Of a stretch of 64,000 bases of DNA, positions 19,183-29,400 are shown in pieces. The position numbers were made by a program, and so were the translations under genes. Numbering within the stretch: the stretch's first letter is position 1; each line of letters begins with the position of its first letter. The DNA is taken from positions 310,001 to 374,000 of the forward strand of contig PYIZ01000048.1 of NCBI GenBank assembly GCA_003635265.1. Reading direction: 5' to 3'. The stretch comes from Candidatus Poribacteria bacterium (GTDB taxonomy: Bacteria > Poribacteria > WGA-4E > PCPOR2b). Below the pieces are notes generated by a model. The model searched no databases. It was given only the letters and a program-made list of their open reading frames with translations, and had not been told where the DNA came from.

Positions 19183-20412
19183 ATGAAGGAAAAAGTGTCG
19201 TCTCCTGATTCCGCCCCCACAATGCCACAAAACCCGCTTCTCGTTCCCGAAGTATCCGATCCAACGCTAGCACAACTCCTGCTGCGTCCGACCGGCGAAC
19301 TTGCAAGTGCCACCCGTCCTAGTTTTCTCGTTAATAATCACTCCCCTGTGCAGTGGTCTCATAGCGATTGGGAACGGTTAGAAGAGAATCGTGAACCTCT
19401 ATTCGATATGGCAGCGATTGCTGCACAATTTGACCACGCCAGTTTTTTGAGGGATGGATACGCTGTTCTGAGAGAAGTCATGACACCCAAAACCGTCAAG
19501 GACTGGACAGCGGCGCTGAAATATGGTCAGCAACTCAACGACAGATTGCTGAAGTCAGACTGGAACCAGATTGACTGGGACACTCTCGGTCGCACACCAC
19601 CGACAAAATCTCTCACCGTTGAGGAGATTAATAATGCCCTCGGAGGGAGCCAGAAAGCACCACAGTCGGACGATGGGGCTGGTGTGAAGACGTTGCGGCA
19701 GCATAGTGTGTTTGCTGAGTATTTTCCGGCAGGCCATGTTCCGTACTTAATGAACGTCCTCACGCACCCCCAGATGCTTCAACTGCAACGGATGAGCCTT
19801 GGCAGCGATGACATCTATTTCGATCATAACCAGTTATTGACGAGACCCCCAGGCTATCCCGGTGGCGCGTGGCACAGCCATAAAATCGGCGGCGGCGCTG
19901 ATAACTGTGGCGTAGCAAGTCTTTCAGAGTATCAGGCGCAACCGAATTTCAACCTCACGCTCTGTTACCCCCAAGGTTTTGAAGCTGAGGACGACGGGGG
20001 GCTGAAAATCATCCGGGGCAGTCATCTCTTTCGGGATCCAGGCGGGTGCTGGGCTGACACTGACGAAGAGATGCAGAAGGAATGGTTGGCGGGACGGGTA
20101 CATCCCGTTACTTCCGAGCCGCTTCAAATTGAATATCTCTCAATTCCGCCGGGAACGGTTGTCTGCTGTCTATCACACGCCGCACATGCTGTGTCACCCA
20201 AAGCCTTGGACAGGGATACTCGCTGGTGCTCGCTTTTCTGCTACAAGAAACCGAGTGATGTGACCGGTTACGCCCAACCGTCTCATTCGATCCCACCGGT
20301 ATGGGCAATGAAAGCGCAGCGGGGTGAGTTGCCAGCTGTGCTCACTGAACTGTTTCGACCAAGCTATGACAGGGAGTTGACAGGCGGACGGACTGTGGAT
20401 TCACAGGCTTGA
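19183..20412 (+). CDS. PhyH-like dioxygenase homologue with HxH instead of HxD
   Basis: A 409-residue member of the PhyH superfamily, longer than the usual 250-300 because of a ~75-residue N-terminal extension and an insertion (about 125-180). Typical landmarks are present: FLRDGYAVLREVM, LKIIRGSHLF, and LSIPPGTVVCCLSHAAHAV near the C-terminus. Where the iron-ligand HxD is expected (after TRPPGYPGGAW) the sequence reads His231-Ser-His233, so the carboxylate ligand is replaced by His. The distal His is 332 or 335. It is homologous to the gene that converges on it with only 4 bp between stops. Function may differ from 2-oxoglutarate dioxygenases. Confidence 0.8.
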   Translation: MKEKVSSPDSAPTMPQNPLLVPEVSDPTLAQLLLRPTGELASATRPSFLVNNHSPVQWSHSDWERLEENREPLFDMAAIAAQFDHASFLRDGYAVLREVMTPKTVKDWTAALKYGQQLNDRLLKSDWNQIDWDTLGRTPPTKSLTVEEINNALGGSQKAPQSDDGAGVKTLRQHSVFAEYFPAGHVPYLMNVLTHPQMLQLQRMSLGSDDIYFDHNQLLTRPPGYPGGAWHSHKIGGGADNCGVASLSEYQAQPNFNLTLCYPQGFEAEDDGGLKIIRGSHLFRDPGGCWADTDEEMQKEWLAGRVHPVTSEPLQIEYLSIPPGTVVCCLSHAAHAVSPKALDRDTRWCSLFCYKKPSDVTGYAQPSHSIPPVWAMKAQRGELPAVLTELFRPSYDRELTGGRTVDSQA

Positions 20413-20416
20413 TAGG

Positions 20417-21523
20417 TCAGTTCAGGGGATTGTCCGCTTCAAACACACGTCGCTCCGCGTCAGAAAGTTTTCCCGCCGCCGCAGTACGTTCTACCCAATG
20501 CGTGGGTATGCCGTGTGTCCATTTGGCTGGGGAGGCTTGGGGATCTGGTGTCCGATACGCCATCAGCAATCCCCATCGAGTTGGTGCTTCCGGCGGACGG
20601 CGTTGGACGTGATGCGGCATATGGTGAACAAACGAAACCATACTTCCGGGCGGTAGTGATAGATGTACGATTTCCAACGGCTTGCCTGTGATGGCGTGAG
20701 TCTTTCCCTTCAGCCAATTTGCTTGCATGTCCGCGTCTTCATCGAGTCGCTCTGTGTTCCACTTAAACGGGATACGGTAAAGGTGGGATCCTGGGATGAC
20801 GCCAAGTTCTGCACCGTCTCCACTCTCTGCCCCTTCTGGATAGCACAGCGTTCGGATGCACTGATGCTGCAGATACTCAGAGGTCAATGCCTTACCTGTG
20901 CCGATGGGGTCTTCAACCTCGTACTGTCCATCCCTATACTGGTGCGCATGCCAGCGTCTCCCTCGCGATCCAGCTGCCCGGTTGAGCATCAAACAGTGGT
21001 CGAGCACAAAACGATTGCCGAAAAGTTTCTTGAAGAGTTCCATCATCTGCGGATGGGCTGTGGTGACCTCCATAATGAAGTCATCGTATCCCGCTGGGAA
21101 ATATTCCGGCATTACCCCCAGTGAATCGTATCCGCGTGTGACTAACGCAGGTCCCGGACCGAGAAGTCCATGGTCGTGCATGTATCCACGAACCTCTGAT
21201 CTGAGAAAGCCGGGCATCTGCTCTGATCCACCACAGCAAGATTCCAAAAACGCTGGGGTGATTTGCTCCGGTGGTGGGGGTGCTAATCCGCGCGCCTCAA
21301 AGTCGATCGCAGCCCAGTCGGTATCCATAAGGATACAGTCGTTCATGTGCTGCAGTTTCTCTAGACTCGCAGTAAACTGCTTTCGTCCAGCGTTGGTCAG
21401 TATGCCCTCCCACACCCAAAATCCTTCCTGCTCGAAGGTTGTGCGATCAAAAGCGTCCAACACCTCTGGGCGCAGCAAATTATCCACGCGGACTGCTTGT
21501 TTTTGTTCCCTTGAGTTCTTCAT
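20417..21523 (-). CDS. PhyH-like dioxygenase homologue with HxH instead of HxD
   Basis: A 368-residue paralogue of the adjacent 19183 gene. Shared marks are EYFPAG near residues 140-145, HPQMMELF, the CCGGSEQ/ALGGSQ segment, LGVIPGSHLYRI and the C-terminal HHMPHHV. The iron-ligand motif position reads Trp-His192-Ala-His194, again His in place of Asp. His301 and His304 are candidates for the distal ligand. The presence of the same change in both diverged paralogues argues against a sequencing error. AAGGA before the ATG supports the start. The gene is divergent from the glycosidase-fold gene at 21671. No substrate can be named. Confidence 0.8.
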   Translation of the reverse strand: MKNSREQKQAVRVDNLLRPEVLDAFDRTTFEQEGFWVWEGILTNAGRKQFTASLEKLQHMNDCILMDTDWAAIDFEARGLAPPPPEQITPAFLESCCGGSEQMPGFLRSEVRGYMHDHGLLGPGPALVTRGYDSLGVMPEYFPAGYDDFIMEVTTAHPQMMELFKKLFGNRFVLDHCLMLNRAAGSRGRRWHAHQYRDGQYEVEDPIGTGKALTSEYLQHQCIRTLCYPEGAESGDGAELGVIPGSHLYRIPFKWNTERLDEDADMQANWLKGKTHAITGKPLEIVHLSLPPGSMVSFVHHMPHHVQRRPPEAPTRWGLLMAYRTPDPQASPAKWTHGIPTHWVERTAAAGKLSDAERRVFEADNPLN

Positions 21524-21670
21524 TGTTTCTTTTCCTTCAATTTTGTATACTTAACAGACAAAAAATGGGCAGTTTCTCAAAAACATCTGAATCATAACAC
21601 GGCTATAGACATCCTGTCAACGGATTAAACACTACATCCAGTGCGTAGAATTGAGCAAGGGGAAGACTAC

Positions 21671-23200
21671 ATGGAAATGTATCTAGGGAAGCAGACATTT
21701 ATAGATGATTTCTTCATCGAATCGATGGCTGGAGCGCATCGTGTGCTCAATTGTGCAGATAAGATTACTGTTGACGAACCGCTTCATACGGCTAACCCAG
21801 ATCAAGCATGGGAAAGCAAAGCTGCCCAAGGACCAATCATCTATGATGAGCACAATCACATCTTTCGGATGTACTATCAGGGTATCAACTCCGTGGTATG
21901 TGTCTTAGAGTCCAGCGATGGGTTTCATTGGGAACGTCCTAATTTGGGCATCGTCGAGTTTGATGGTTCCAAAAACAACAACATCCTTAATTGGCCCAGC
22001 GATTGCCCATCACTTGGGAACATCCTGTACGATCCCCATGAAACAGACGAAACCTATCGGTGGAAGCGGATAACCACTATGCCCCATGAAGGCGTCTGGC
22101 AAGCACTCTACTCGGCGGACGGATACAACTGGTGTCACTATCCCGCCGGTCCCCACAATCATCAGAAGCAGTTCTTCGCTTTCGGATCTCCTGCAGAAAC
22201 CTTCGGGGGCACCATCAACCCGGACGCACCTTATATACTCTATAGCCAGCGCGGCTCAAGCCGTCGAACCCGCGTTCTCGGACGGCGTGACAGTCAGGAC
22301 GGTCTCAATTGGTCGGGCTTGCGCACCGTCATTGATCAGGACCTTGATGACCCGCCGGGGACGGAGTTTTACGCTGCGGGGCATGATATGGCAAATCGTA
22401 CAGACGGCGGATTACATATCATCATGCTCAATGTCTTTTTTACCGATCTGACAGAACCATACGCCATTGAACAACCGAAACTTTACTGGGGAAACGAGGT
22501 GGGATCGCCAGCACTCCCAGCGCGGGTGGATGGGGTTGTTGAGCCGCAACTGGCGGTAAGCCGTGATACCGTATCATGGAAACGTTACCGCGAACCGTTT
22601 ATTCCTCGTGGTAAACCCGGGGCATGGGATTGGGGATCGATGTACGTCTCTGGTCCTATTCACCACAATGGGAGGCTTTGGTTCCACTACAACGGGGTAG
22701 GTGTAACCCACAACAACCGTACGCCACAGCTGCACCATGCGCTTAACCCCAAAGAGCATCAGACAGGAATTGGGGTTGCGCAACTCCGGTCCGATGGTTA
22801 CGTCAGCGTGGAAGCAGATTCGTATGCGCCGGGGATTCTGACGACGCATCGCTTCCGCCAAGAATCAGGAGGAAGGGTAACTGTTAATGTGGACGCCACA
22901 GCAGGCGAGTTACGATATGAAGTGTTAGAAGACACCGGCGCACCCATCCCCGGTTTCACCGCCGCCGATTGCGATCCTATCCGCGGCGATACCTTTGACA
23001 GCATGCTGTCGTGGAATGGTATTGCCGGATGGCCCGGTGTAAGCGAGGAACGCCAATCGAGCTATCCCAATCTTCCCAAGAGGGAGTTCTACATCAAGTT
23101 GCGGTTTTATATTTCTCCGGGGACCAAACTCTACTCCTTGACGCTAGACCCACCGGAGGTTACGATGTGGCAGGTTCGTTCACAGTCAGTCCCCGAATAG
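21671..23200 (+). CDS. Glycosidase-fold protein (GH32/GH43-like five-bladed propeller), function unknown
   Basis: A 509-residue protein starting MEMYLGKQTFIDDFFIESM, with AAGGGGAAG upstream of the ATG (the open frame begins at 21641). Repeated segments such as GPIIYDEHNHIFRMYYQG, CVLESSDGFHWERPNLG and LYSADGYNWCHYP carry the D-G-x-x-W signature of the GH32/43/62/68/117 clan. Such proteins are often annotated as glycosyl hydrolase-like. The C-terminal ~100 residues form a beta-sandwich-like part (RVTVNVDATAGELRYEVLED). No signal peptide is visible. The catalytic acids cannot be assigned with certainty. It is divergent from the HxH PhyH gene, and the role is probably in carbohydrate metabolism. 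Confidence 0.68.
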   Translation: MEMYLGKQTFIDDFFIESMAGAHRVLNCADKITVDEPLHTANPDQAWESKAAQGPIIYDEHNHIFRMYYQGINSVVCVLESSDGFHWERPNLGIVEFDGSKNNNILNWPSDCPSLGNILYDPHETDETYRWKRITTMPHEGVWQALYSADGYNWCHYPAGPHNHQKQFFAFGSPAETFGGTINPDAPYILYSQRGSSRRTRVLGRRDSQDGLNWSGLRTVIDQDLDDPPGTEFYAAGHDMANRTDGGLHIIMLNVFFTDLTEPYAIEQPKLYWGNEVGSPALPARVDGVVEPQLAVSRDTVSWKRYREPFIPRGKPGAWDWGSMYVSGPIHHNGRLWFHYNGVGVTHNNRTPQLHHALNPKEHQTGIGVAQLRSDGYVSVEADSYAPGILTTHRFRQESGGRVTVNVDATAGELRYEVLEDTGAPIPGFTAADCDPIRGDTFDSMLSWNGIAGWPGVSEERQSSYPNLPKREFYIKLRFYISPGTKLYSLTLDPPEVTMWQVRSQSVPE

Positions 23201-23432
23201 ACCCCTCCGCACTTGTACGGCGCTCAAGTCACCGCTGCGGGTGTACAAAATTCGATTGGCATCAGTTGTCTAAAATGGTAGAATTTGAACAATTCGGGTG
23301 TGAAATTAGACGGTGCGAAGATACGATCGGCATCTGCAATGAGGTGCCAGTTATTTTTACACTGAATTTTCCTCACCTGAATGGATTTTATAGATTTTAG
23401 TGGCCTGTTACCAGATAGGAGCTTATTATATT

Positions 23433-24461
23433 ATGCAAACCGATAAGAACCGCTGCGTCGTATTTGTTTCGCTCACCGGAGACGAGCAGATTAAATGCTA
23501 CGATATGGATCCCGATTCAGGTGCATTACAACTACGCTCGACCAGTAATGCCCACGGACCTTCAGGCGCCCTCTGTCTGCACCCGTCTGGAGAGATAATG
23601 TATGATGGTCATGTGGGATCAACCACGTTGGCTAGTTTCCGTCTTGATACCGACTCAGGTGAACTCACCCTCATCAACAAGGTGGACACCGGTGTTGATA
23701 TTCCCGCCCACCTCACCACGGACAGAAATGGTCGCTTCCTACTCACTGCCTACTACGGTGGCGGGGGCGTCACCGTACATCGGCTAGGTGAAGACGGTGC
23801 AATCGGGGAGCTGGTACAGTATATTGATACCGGCGAGAAAGCGCACGCAATCCTCGCGGTGACCGAAGATCAGTTTGTCTTTGTGCCGCATGTCTGCCCG
23901 AATAACAGGACCTACCAATTTCGCTTTGATAGCGAGTCGGGTCAACTCACGTCCAATGACCCTGCCGAGGTCACACCACCTGACGACGAAACGGGTCCCC
24001 GCCATATCTGTTTTCGACCTCAAGGGGATGTCGCCTATATCGTTAATGAACAAGGTAACACTGTGACCGCCCACCGCTACAATTCCGAAAAGGGGACGCT
24101 CGAAATCTTCCAGAATATCTCGACCTTGCCAGCAGATTACACGGAAGGCGGGGCGACTGCCCATGTGGAAGTGCATCCGAACGGGAAGTGGGCGTATGCA
24201 TCCAATCGGGGACACGACAGTATCGTCGGATTTAATATTGATACCGACGGATCGCTCAGTGTGTTCGGGCATTTTCCAATCTCGGCGAGTCCTCGGTCGT
24301 TCAATATTGACCCGACGGGCACCTACCTGTACGGTGCCGGCGAGGCTGCGGACACCATGACCTGCTATCGTGTGGATCAGGCATCTGGCGAATTGCAGCC
24401 ACTTCAAGACTACGCTGTTGGCAGCCAACCGTTCTGGGTCATGGTAACGCCACTAGGCTAG
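23433..24461 (+). CDS. Lactonase-family (YbhE/6-phosphogluconolactonase-type) beta-propeller protein
   Basis: A 342-residue seven-bladed propeller of the cytosolic 6-phosphogluconolactonase/YbhE family. Repeats follow the pattern D-x-x-SG-x-L with H-x-x-F-x-P-x-G, for example DPDSGALQLR, DTDSGELTLI, GPRHICFRPQGDVAYIVNE and AHVEVHPNGKWAYASNRG, and ASPRSFNIDPTGTYLYGAGE near the end. Members hydrolyse sugar lactones, which fits the surrounding sugar-dehydrogenase-type genes that would make lactones. The open frame begins at GTG 23400, but the ATG at 23433 matches the family start, although the ribosome site (TAGGAG) is distant. Substrate specificity is not readable. Confidence 0.87.
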   Translation: MQTDKNRCVVFVSLTGDEQIKCYDMDPDSGALQLRSTSNAHGPSGALCLHPSGEIMYDGHVGSTTLASFRLDTDSGELTLINKVDTGVDIPAHLTTDRNGRFLLTAYYGGGGVTVHRLGEDGAIGELVQYIDTGEKAHAILAVTEDQFVFVPHVCPNNRTYQFRFDSESGQLTSNDPAEVTPPDDETGPRHICFRPQGDVAYIVNEQGNTVTAHRYNSEKGTLEIFQNISTLPADYTEGGATAHVEVHPNGKWAYASNRGHDSIVGFNIDTDGSLSVFGHFPISASPRSFNIDPTGTYLYGAGEAADTMTCYRVDQASGELQPLQDYAVGSQPFWVMVTPLG

Positions 24462-24573
24462 ATTTTATTGGGCTTTTGCCCTATGTACACTTTACATCAC
24501 GAGAACTCTTTAGTCAGCGGTGTTCAATTTTCACACCGCCAAACAACCAACATATTATACAAGGAGAATAACA

Positions 24574-24891
24574 ATGGTTTATGAACTTCGCACCTATAGA
24601 ATTCCTGAAGGCAAGATGCCGAACATCCTCAGCCGATTTGAAAATATCACCTTTGGTATCTTCAAAAAGTATGGCATAGAGGTCGTTGGATTCTGGACAC
24701 GGTCAGATGCCAACGAACTGGTGTATATCTGTAGATATGAAAGTGAAGCGGCGATGGAAGCCGCATGGGATGCTTTCCGTGCGGATCCCGAATGGCTTAA
24801 AGCCAAAGAAGAAACCGAAGCAAATGGACCAATCGTTGCAGAAGTCCTCTCGGACACCCTCATTCCGACCTCTTTCTCACCGATGCAGTAG
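24574..24891 (+). CDS. NIPSNAP family protein
   Basis: A 105-residue protein starting MVYELRTYRIPEGKM, a diagnostic NIPSNAP opening (dimeric alpha/beta-barrel fold). The middle has GIEVVGFWTRSDANELVYICRY and the C-terminal part AAWDAFRADPEWLKAKEETE, as expected. AAGGAG eight bases before the ATG at 24574 selects that start over an in-frame ATG at 24520. The biochemical role of bacterial NIPSNAPs is unsettled. They often neighbour catabolic genes, and here the gene is followed 53 bp later by an unusual Gfo/Idh protein. Confidence 0.9.
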   Translation: MVYELRTYRIPEGKMPNILSRFENITFGIFKKYGIEVVGFWTRSDANELVYICRYESEAAMEAAWDAFRADPEWLKAKEETEANGPIVAEVLSDTLIPTSFSPMQ

Positions 24892-24944
24892 GGGTTCAAC
24901 CTATCGGAGATTAATTGCAGAAAAGTGCAGAGTAGAATGATGCC

Positions 24945-25913
24945 ATGACAAATGTTGGACTTATCGGTTTTGGTCAGTGGCCTCGCCAAGCCTACGCACC
25001 GTTGCTTGGCGAGATGCCACAGGTTCGGGTTGCGGCTGTTGCTGCTCGGAGTCATGCCACAAGAGCGCTGGCAAAGGGAACATTTGGCGCAGAAACGAAG
25101 ACGTTTGCGGACTACCATGAGCTGTTGAACGATCCAACCGTTGACGCGGTCCTGATTGCACTCCCCAATTCCCTACACGCCCCGGTTCTTCAGGCAGCGG
25201 CAAAGTCAAAGAAGCATCTGTTTTTTGAGCCGCCGGTTGCGGTAGACTCGGAGACAGCCACGTATGTGCTGGACGCACTGGCAGCAAGTGAAGGTGTGGT
25301 TCAAGCCGATTTGGAACTCCGATACCTGCCGGTGATGGATAATGTCTTAGCGTGCATCCAGTCCGGTAGGATAGGCGAGCCGTTGATGGCGAAGATCCGC
25401 TTGTGGTGTAACTGGGGGTATGAGGGTGGCGCATGGTATGACGAAGTGCAGGAGCAGAGTTTCTTCCTTTGGCTGGGTTGTTGGTATCTTGATGTTTTGG
25501 ACTGCATCTTCAAACAGACTGCGATTCAAGCGTCTGTTGTGGGAGGGCACCACAGTAACGGGACGCTGATGGATGCCGGTTGGGCGTCGCTGGTTTATTC
25601 CGGTGGCGGGATCGGTCAGCTTGAATTCAACCTGGTGATACCACAGGAGACCACCATTGAGTTGACCGTTGCCTGTCGATCAGGAGAGATTATCACGGAT
25701 TTGCAGACGGGACAGTGGCGATGGCGTGGTGAAACAGGCGATTGGCATCTTGAACACGCACCTGCTTCCACACCCGCTTACGGATTTGTAGGTATGCGTG
25801 AAAGCCTACAAGGATTCTTTGATACCATCCATGCAGGCGGTCGTCCTCGTGCAAATGCTGATGTGATGCGCCGGGTGCAGCACGCTGCACAGCTTTGTGC
25901 AGAGGTTGAATGA
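24945..25913 (+). CDS. Gfo/Idh/MocA-like protein with altered catalytic motif (EPP)
   Basis: A 322-residue Rossmann protein starting MTNVGLIGFGQWPRQAYAPL, with the G-x-G-x-W nucleotide motif. The N-terminal order of strands is that of Gfo/Idh (VDAVLIALPNSLHAPVL). Where the EKP motif carries the catalytic Lys the sequence reads FFEPPVAV (Glu95-Pro96-Pro97), so the Lys is gone. The usual downstream H-x-x-D is also absent (LGCWYLDVLDCIF). It may be a non-catalytic homologue, bind a different ligand, or use another residue. It follows NIPSNAP and precedes a small zinc-ribbon protein 45 bp on. Confidence 0.85.
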   Translation: MTNVGLIGFGQWPRQAYAPLLGEMPQVRVAAVAARSHATRALAKGTFGAETKTFADYHELLNDPTVDAVLIALPNSLHAPVLQAAAKSKKHLFFEPPVAVDSETATYVLDALAASEGVVQADLELRYLPVMDNVLACIQSGRIGEPLMAKIRLWCNWGYEGGAWYDEVQEQSFFLWLGCWYLDVLDCIFKQTAIQASVVGGHHSNGTLMDAGWASLVYSGGGIGQLEFNLVIPQETTIELTVACRSGEIITDLQTGQWRWRGETGDWHLEHAPASTPAYGFVGMRESLQGFFDTIHAGGRPRANADVMRRVQHAAQLCAEVE

Positions 25914-25958
25914 AAGTTTCATGGATATTGTACCAGACACTTTTCTGAAAGGATAGAT

Positions 25959-26210
25959 ATGAGTTGGCTAGATGTTATCCAAATCGGATACGATTTGAAG
26001 ATATGTCCCGACTGTGACCGCGAATATGAGGTGATGGATGAGTTTCTAGCAAAGAGGGATGAACCGACGATCGGGACTGATTGGCTCGATGAGATGTTCA
26101 GTGAAGAGTATTACATCGCATTGAGATGCCCGCAGTGTCTGGAAACGCGCAATCTGCGTCTCAAATCGCTCACGGAAAAGCAATATCAAACAGCACGAGA
26201 AGAAAATTAA
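25959..26210 (+). CDS. Small protein with two CxxC motifs (putative zinc ribbon), unknown function
   Basis: An 83-residue acidic protein with CPDC (residues 17-20) and CPQC (about 57-60), the spacing of a zinc-ribbon knuckle pair. GAAAGGAT precedes the ATG. The rest has no recognised family signature. It is transcribed with the Gfo/Idh-like gene (45 bp gap). No DNA-binding or catalytic motif is apparent. Confidence 0.65.
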   Translation: MSWLDVIQIGYDLKICPDCDREYEVMDEFLAKRDEPTIGTDWLDEMFSEEYYIALRCPQCLETRNLRLKSLTEKQYQTAREEN

Positions 26211-26466
26211 CACTACCAAAGCCGTCAGAAATGAACTTGCCTATCCTTGAATGTTATCAAGTACAACCCAACTGTCCACCCTGAAAAAATCACCTGTCCA
26301 CAGCCAAGTCATATCTCAACCAAACTGATATTTTTGCGTCTAACACAGATCGAGTCCAATGAATTAATTTGAATCCCGTTGTTGATGAGTTAATCGGTTA
26401 ACCGTCATTTATTTGAAGTGCTAAAAAAATCCAGAGTAGTATTCAAGCAATCGTAGGGGGAAATGC

Positions 26467-29400
26467 GTGCGAATTATCAAAACTGTAAAACAACACCGTC
26501 CGTACCCGAAAAAACCAGCTCTTTCTGCGCTATTCTCTAAAAACGGGTGCTGTTTATCCATCCTTATTCTTCTGTTCCAATTTTTCCCATCCTTTTTCTT
26601 TGTGCAAGGCGGATCGCTCGCTTGGGCGTTACGTTTTCCAACTCCACCGCAGGCGATTGATGATATCAATGAGGATACTGTTTTTAGTCCTAACAGAGAT
26701 GGTGTACAAGATACCCTCCTTATCAGCTTTATTACCGATGGTGATCTTGGTGATTTCCGTATTATTATTGATACACATGGTCCAAGCGGGGTTGGTCCAC
26801 CTGATGGTCAATTTCGCTTTGACGAAGATTGGGTAATATCGGGAGAGCTTGGTCCTGGAATCGATGAGGAGGACCTTCCAAGAGCAATCCGCGAGGCATG
26901 GGACGGAAATGATTTTTCCAGACAACAAGAAGATAAAAATCCACGTCTTCTCAAAGATGGACAGTATCGAATCCAAGTCGAAATTGATGATGCTCCCAAC
27001 GGTGAGGTGAATCGTACCGAATCAGGATACCTTGCGGTTCAACTCTCAGCGATAATTGACAATACCGCTCCAGAACTATCAAGCACCATTTCCCAACTGG
27101 ATTTGTCACCGAATGGGGACAATATCATAGACGAAGTACAAATTGACTACCGACTTTCCGAGGATTTGGAGGAGCTTGAGTTGCAATTTACCAACCCATC
27201 AGGTCGCCCAGCAGTTTCACTGACGGGACTTACGGAAGGAGATCACTCATTTAAGTGGGGTGGAACCGATGGCTTACGTACGATACTAACTGATGGGGTG
27301 TATACCGCTCAATTACATGGAAGTGACAAGGGTGGTAACGTAGGGACTTTTGGAATCGATACTATCCAAATTGACACAGAGCCTCCTACCATTGTCCAGC
27401 TAACGCCAAATCGGAACTCGTTTCAGAACACACCCATTGAACAAATCGAGGTGATATTCGACGTAGATGATGGAAGCCTTATTGATGTTGAATCAACCTT
27501 CACAGAACTTCTTTTATTAGATTCAAACAGAGCACAAATTGATGGGATTCTCAGGCATGATGAGGATGCAGGTCGCATCACGCTGACGCTTGATCCGCCT
27601 CTTGATTCCAGTGACGAGAACGGTGTTTATACAATCAGTATTTCTGGTGCAGACAAAGCTGGTAATATTGTCGTAGATGAAGTCAGTTTCACCTTTGATA
27701 ACGTTGCACCGATGGTCACAAACATTGCAACCGATGCCGGTGAGTTGACCCCCGATACCAGTACCACCACAAAATTCACTTTCCTTGATGTGACCTTGGC
27801 AGATAACATTGATTCTAGGGTGAATACTGCTTCAACTATTCACTTGAGTGGGGTTGAAGGCGCTGCAGTAGCTGGGATCCAGAGTCAAGTTGGAGAAAAC
27901 GGTATCCGTTGGACACCGGGGTTTCCTCTAGCCACGGATGGTTCTTACGATGGGAGATACACCATCACGGTGCAGTCTCGAGACCGTGCAGGAAATGAGG
28001 TTGAGATCCAGATCCCTTTCATCTACGACACCCAAGTTCCTGAGTTAGTTCTGACCTCCGAGTCAGGGGTTCAACTGGATACTTCACCGGGAGCGGAAGC
28101 CTTCCTCACAAGTTCTCTATCTGTGTTGACAGCGACTTTTAACGATGGAGAAGGAGGCGGCATTGACTTCAGCAAAACATCTATTGCGATGTTTACTTTC
28201 GACCAAGCAGGTCAGATGCCAATTCCAGTTTCTATGGAAGGGACGCTAACGTCTGATGAAGATAATGATACACTAGAATTTCGACTGAACCAACCGCTAG
28301 AACGCCGCGATGGAAGTCAGGACGGCCCCTATCGCATTCAAGTGCGATCGACGGATAAAGCGGGCAATACACAGACAGAGAACTTTGATATTGTTTACGA
28401 CACACAAGTTCCTACCATTGTATCAACAACTCCTGCGGAAAACGAAACTGTCTCTTCTCTTTCACAAGTGTCCATCCTTCTGGCTGACGCAGAAAGTGGG
28501 ATTGATTTTTCGATTACCACTGTGAGATTGCTTCGTGACGGAAGTGAAGTAAGAGCAGATGACCGCCATAACGGTAAAGACACAGTTTCCCTAACATTGC
28601 CCGAGCCGCTGGCGATCGACGGTTCGGGGGATGGCGAATACATTATCGAAATCACTCCGGTAGATCGTGCCAACAATGCAGGTGCAACGGTTCAGCGTCG
28701 ATTTTTTGTCGCATCAAGGGTGCCGGAAATTCGTTTGAATACGCCCACCCAAACTCGAATCAATAACCTAACAACAGTTGATGTGCAACTGTTTGACTAC
28801 ATTGGTCCGGGGCTTGATTTTTCTGAATCAAAGTCAATGGTAACAGTCAGCAAAAATGGGGCAATTGTAAAAGCAAAACCCCTGACAGCGGATGAAGAGA
28901 ATGCCCGTCTTGTCTGGACAATTGACAGACCCGTTTCTCGAGATGGTTCAGCGGATGGCGAATACACTGTCAACGTCCAATATATAGATCTCATTGGTGA
29001 AGTGTTCACAGAGGATTTTATTCTGAATTTTGACAGTCAACCCCCGGCGATTACCGTTGACACCCGCCCGCAGGCTGCAAATCCGCTTACCGCAGACCGA
29101 ATTGAAGTTGAACTTGAAGTGATTGACGATTTTGCAGGTGTGCAGGGAAGCGGATTTGACGCTGCCGCATCAACCTTTCAACTATTTGATGCTAACAATG
29201 CTGTAATTGGCGGTGCACAAACAGACGATGGTATCAGTATATTCGTATTTCGTTCTGAGGTGCTTCCAGAGGGTGGCATGTATACCCTCGTTGTTACGCT
29301 AGTCGATCGGGCAGGCAACCACAGTATTCCGCAGTGGTTTATTTACGACGCCGAAGTACCTACCATCCAAGCGGTAAGTCACATTGATCCGACTACAACT

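Noticed and set aside
26211..26466. Hidden RNA gene or riboswitch between the zinc-ribbon gene and the giant gene
   Set aside because: Only weak AT-rich sequence and no convincing stems or conserved boxes seen by eye. Less than 300 bp.
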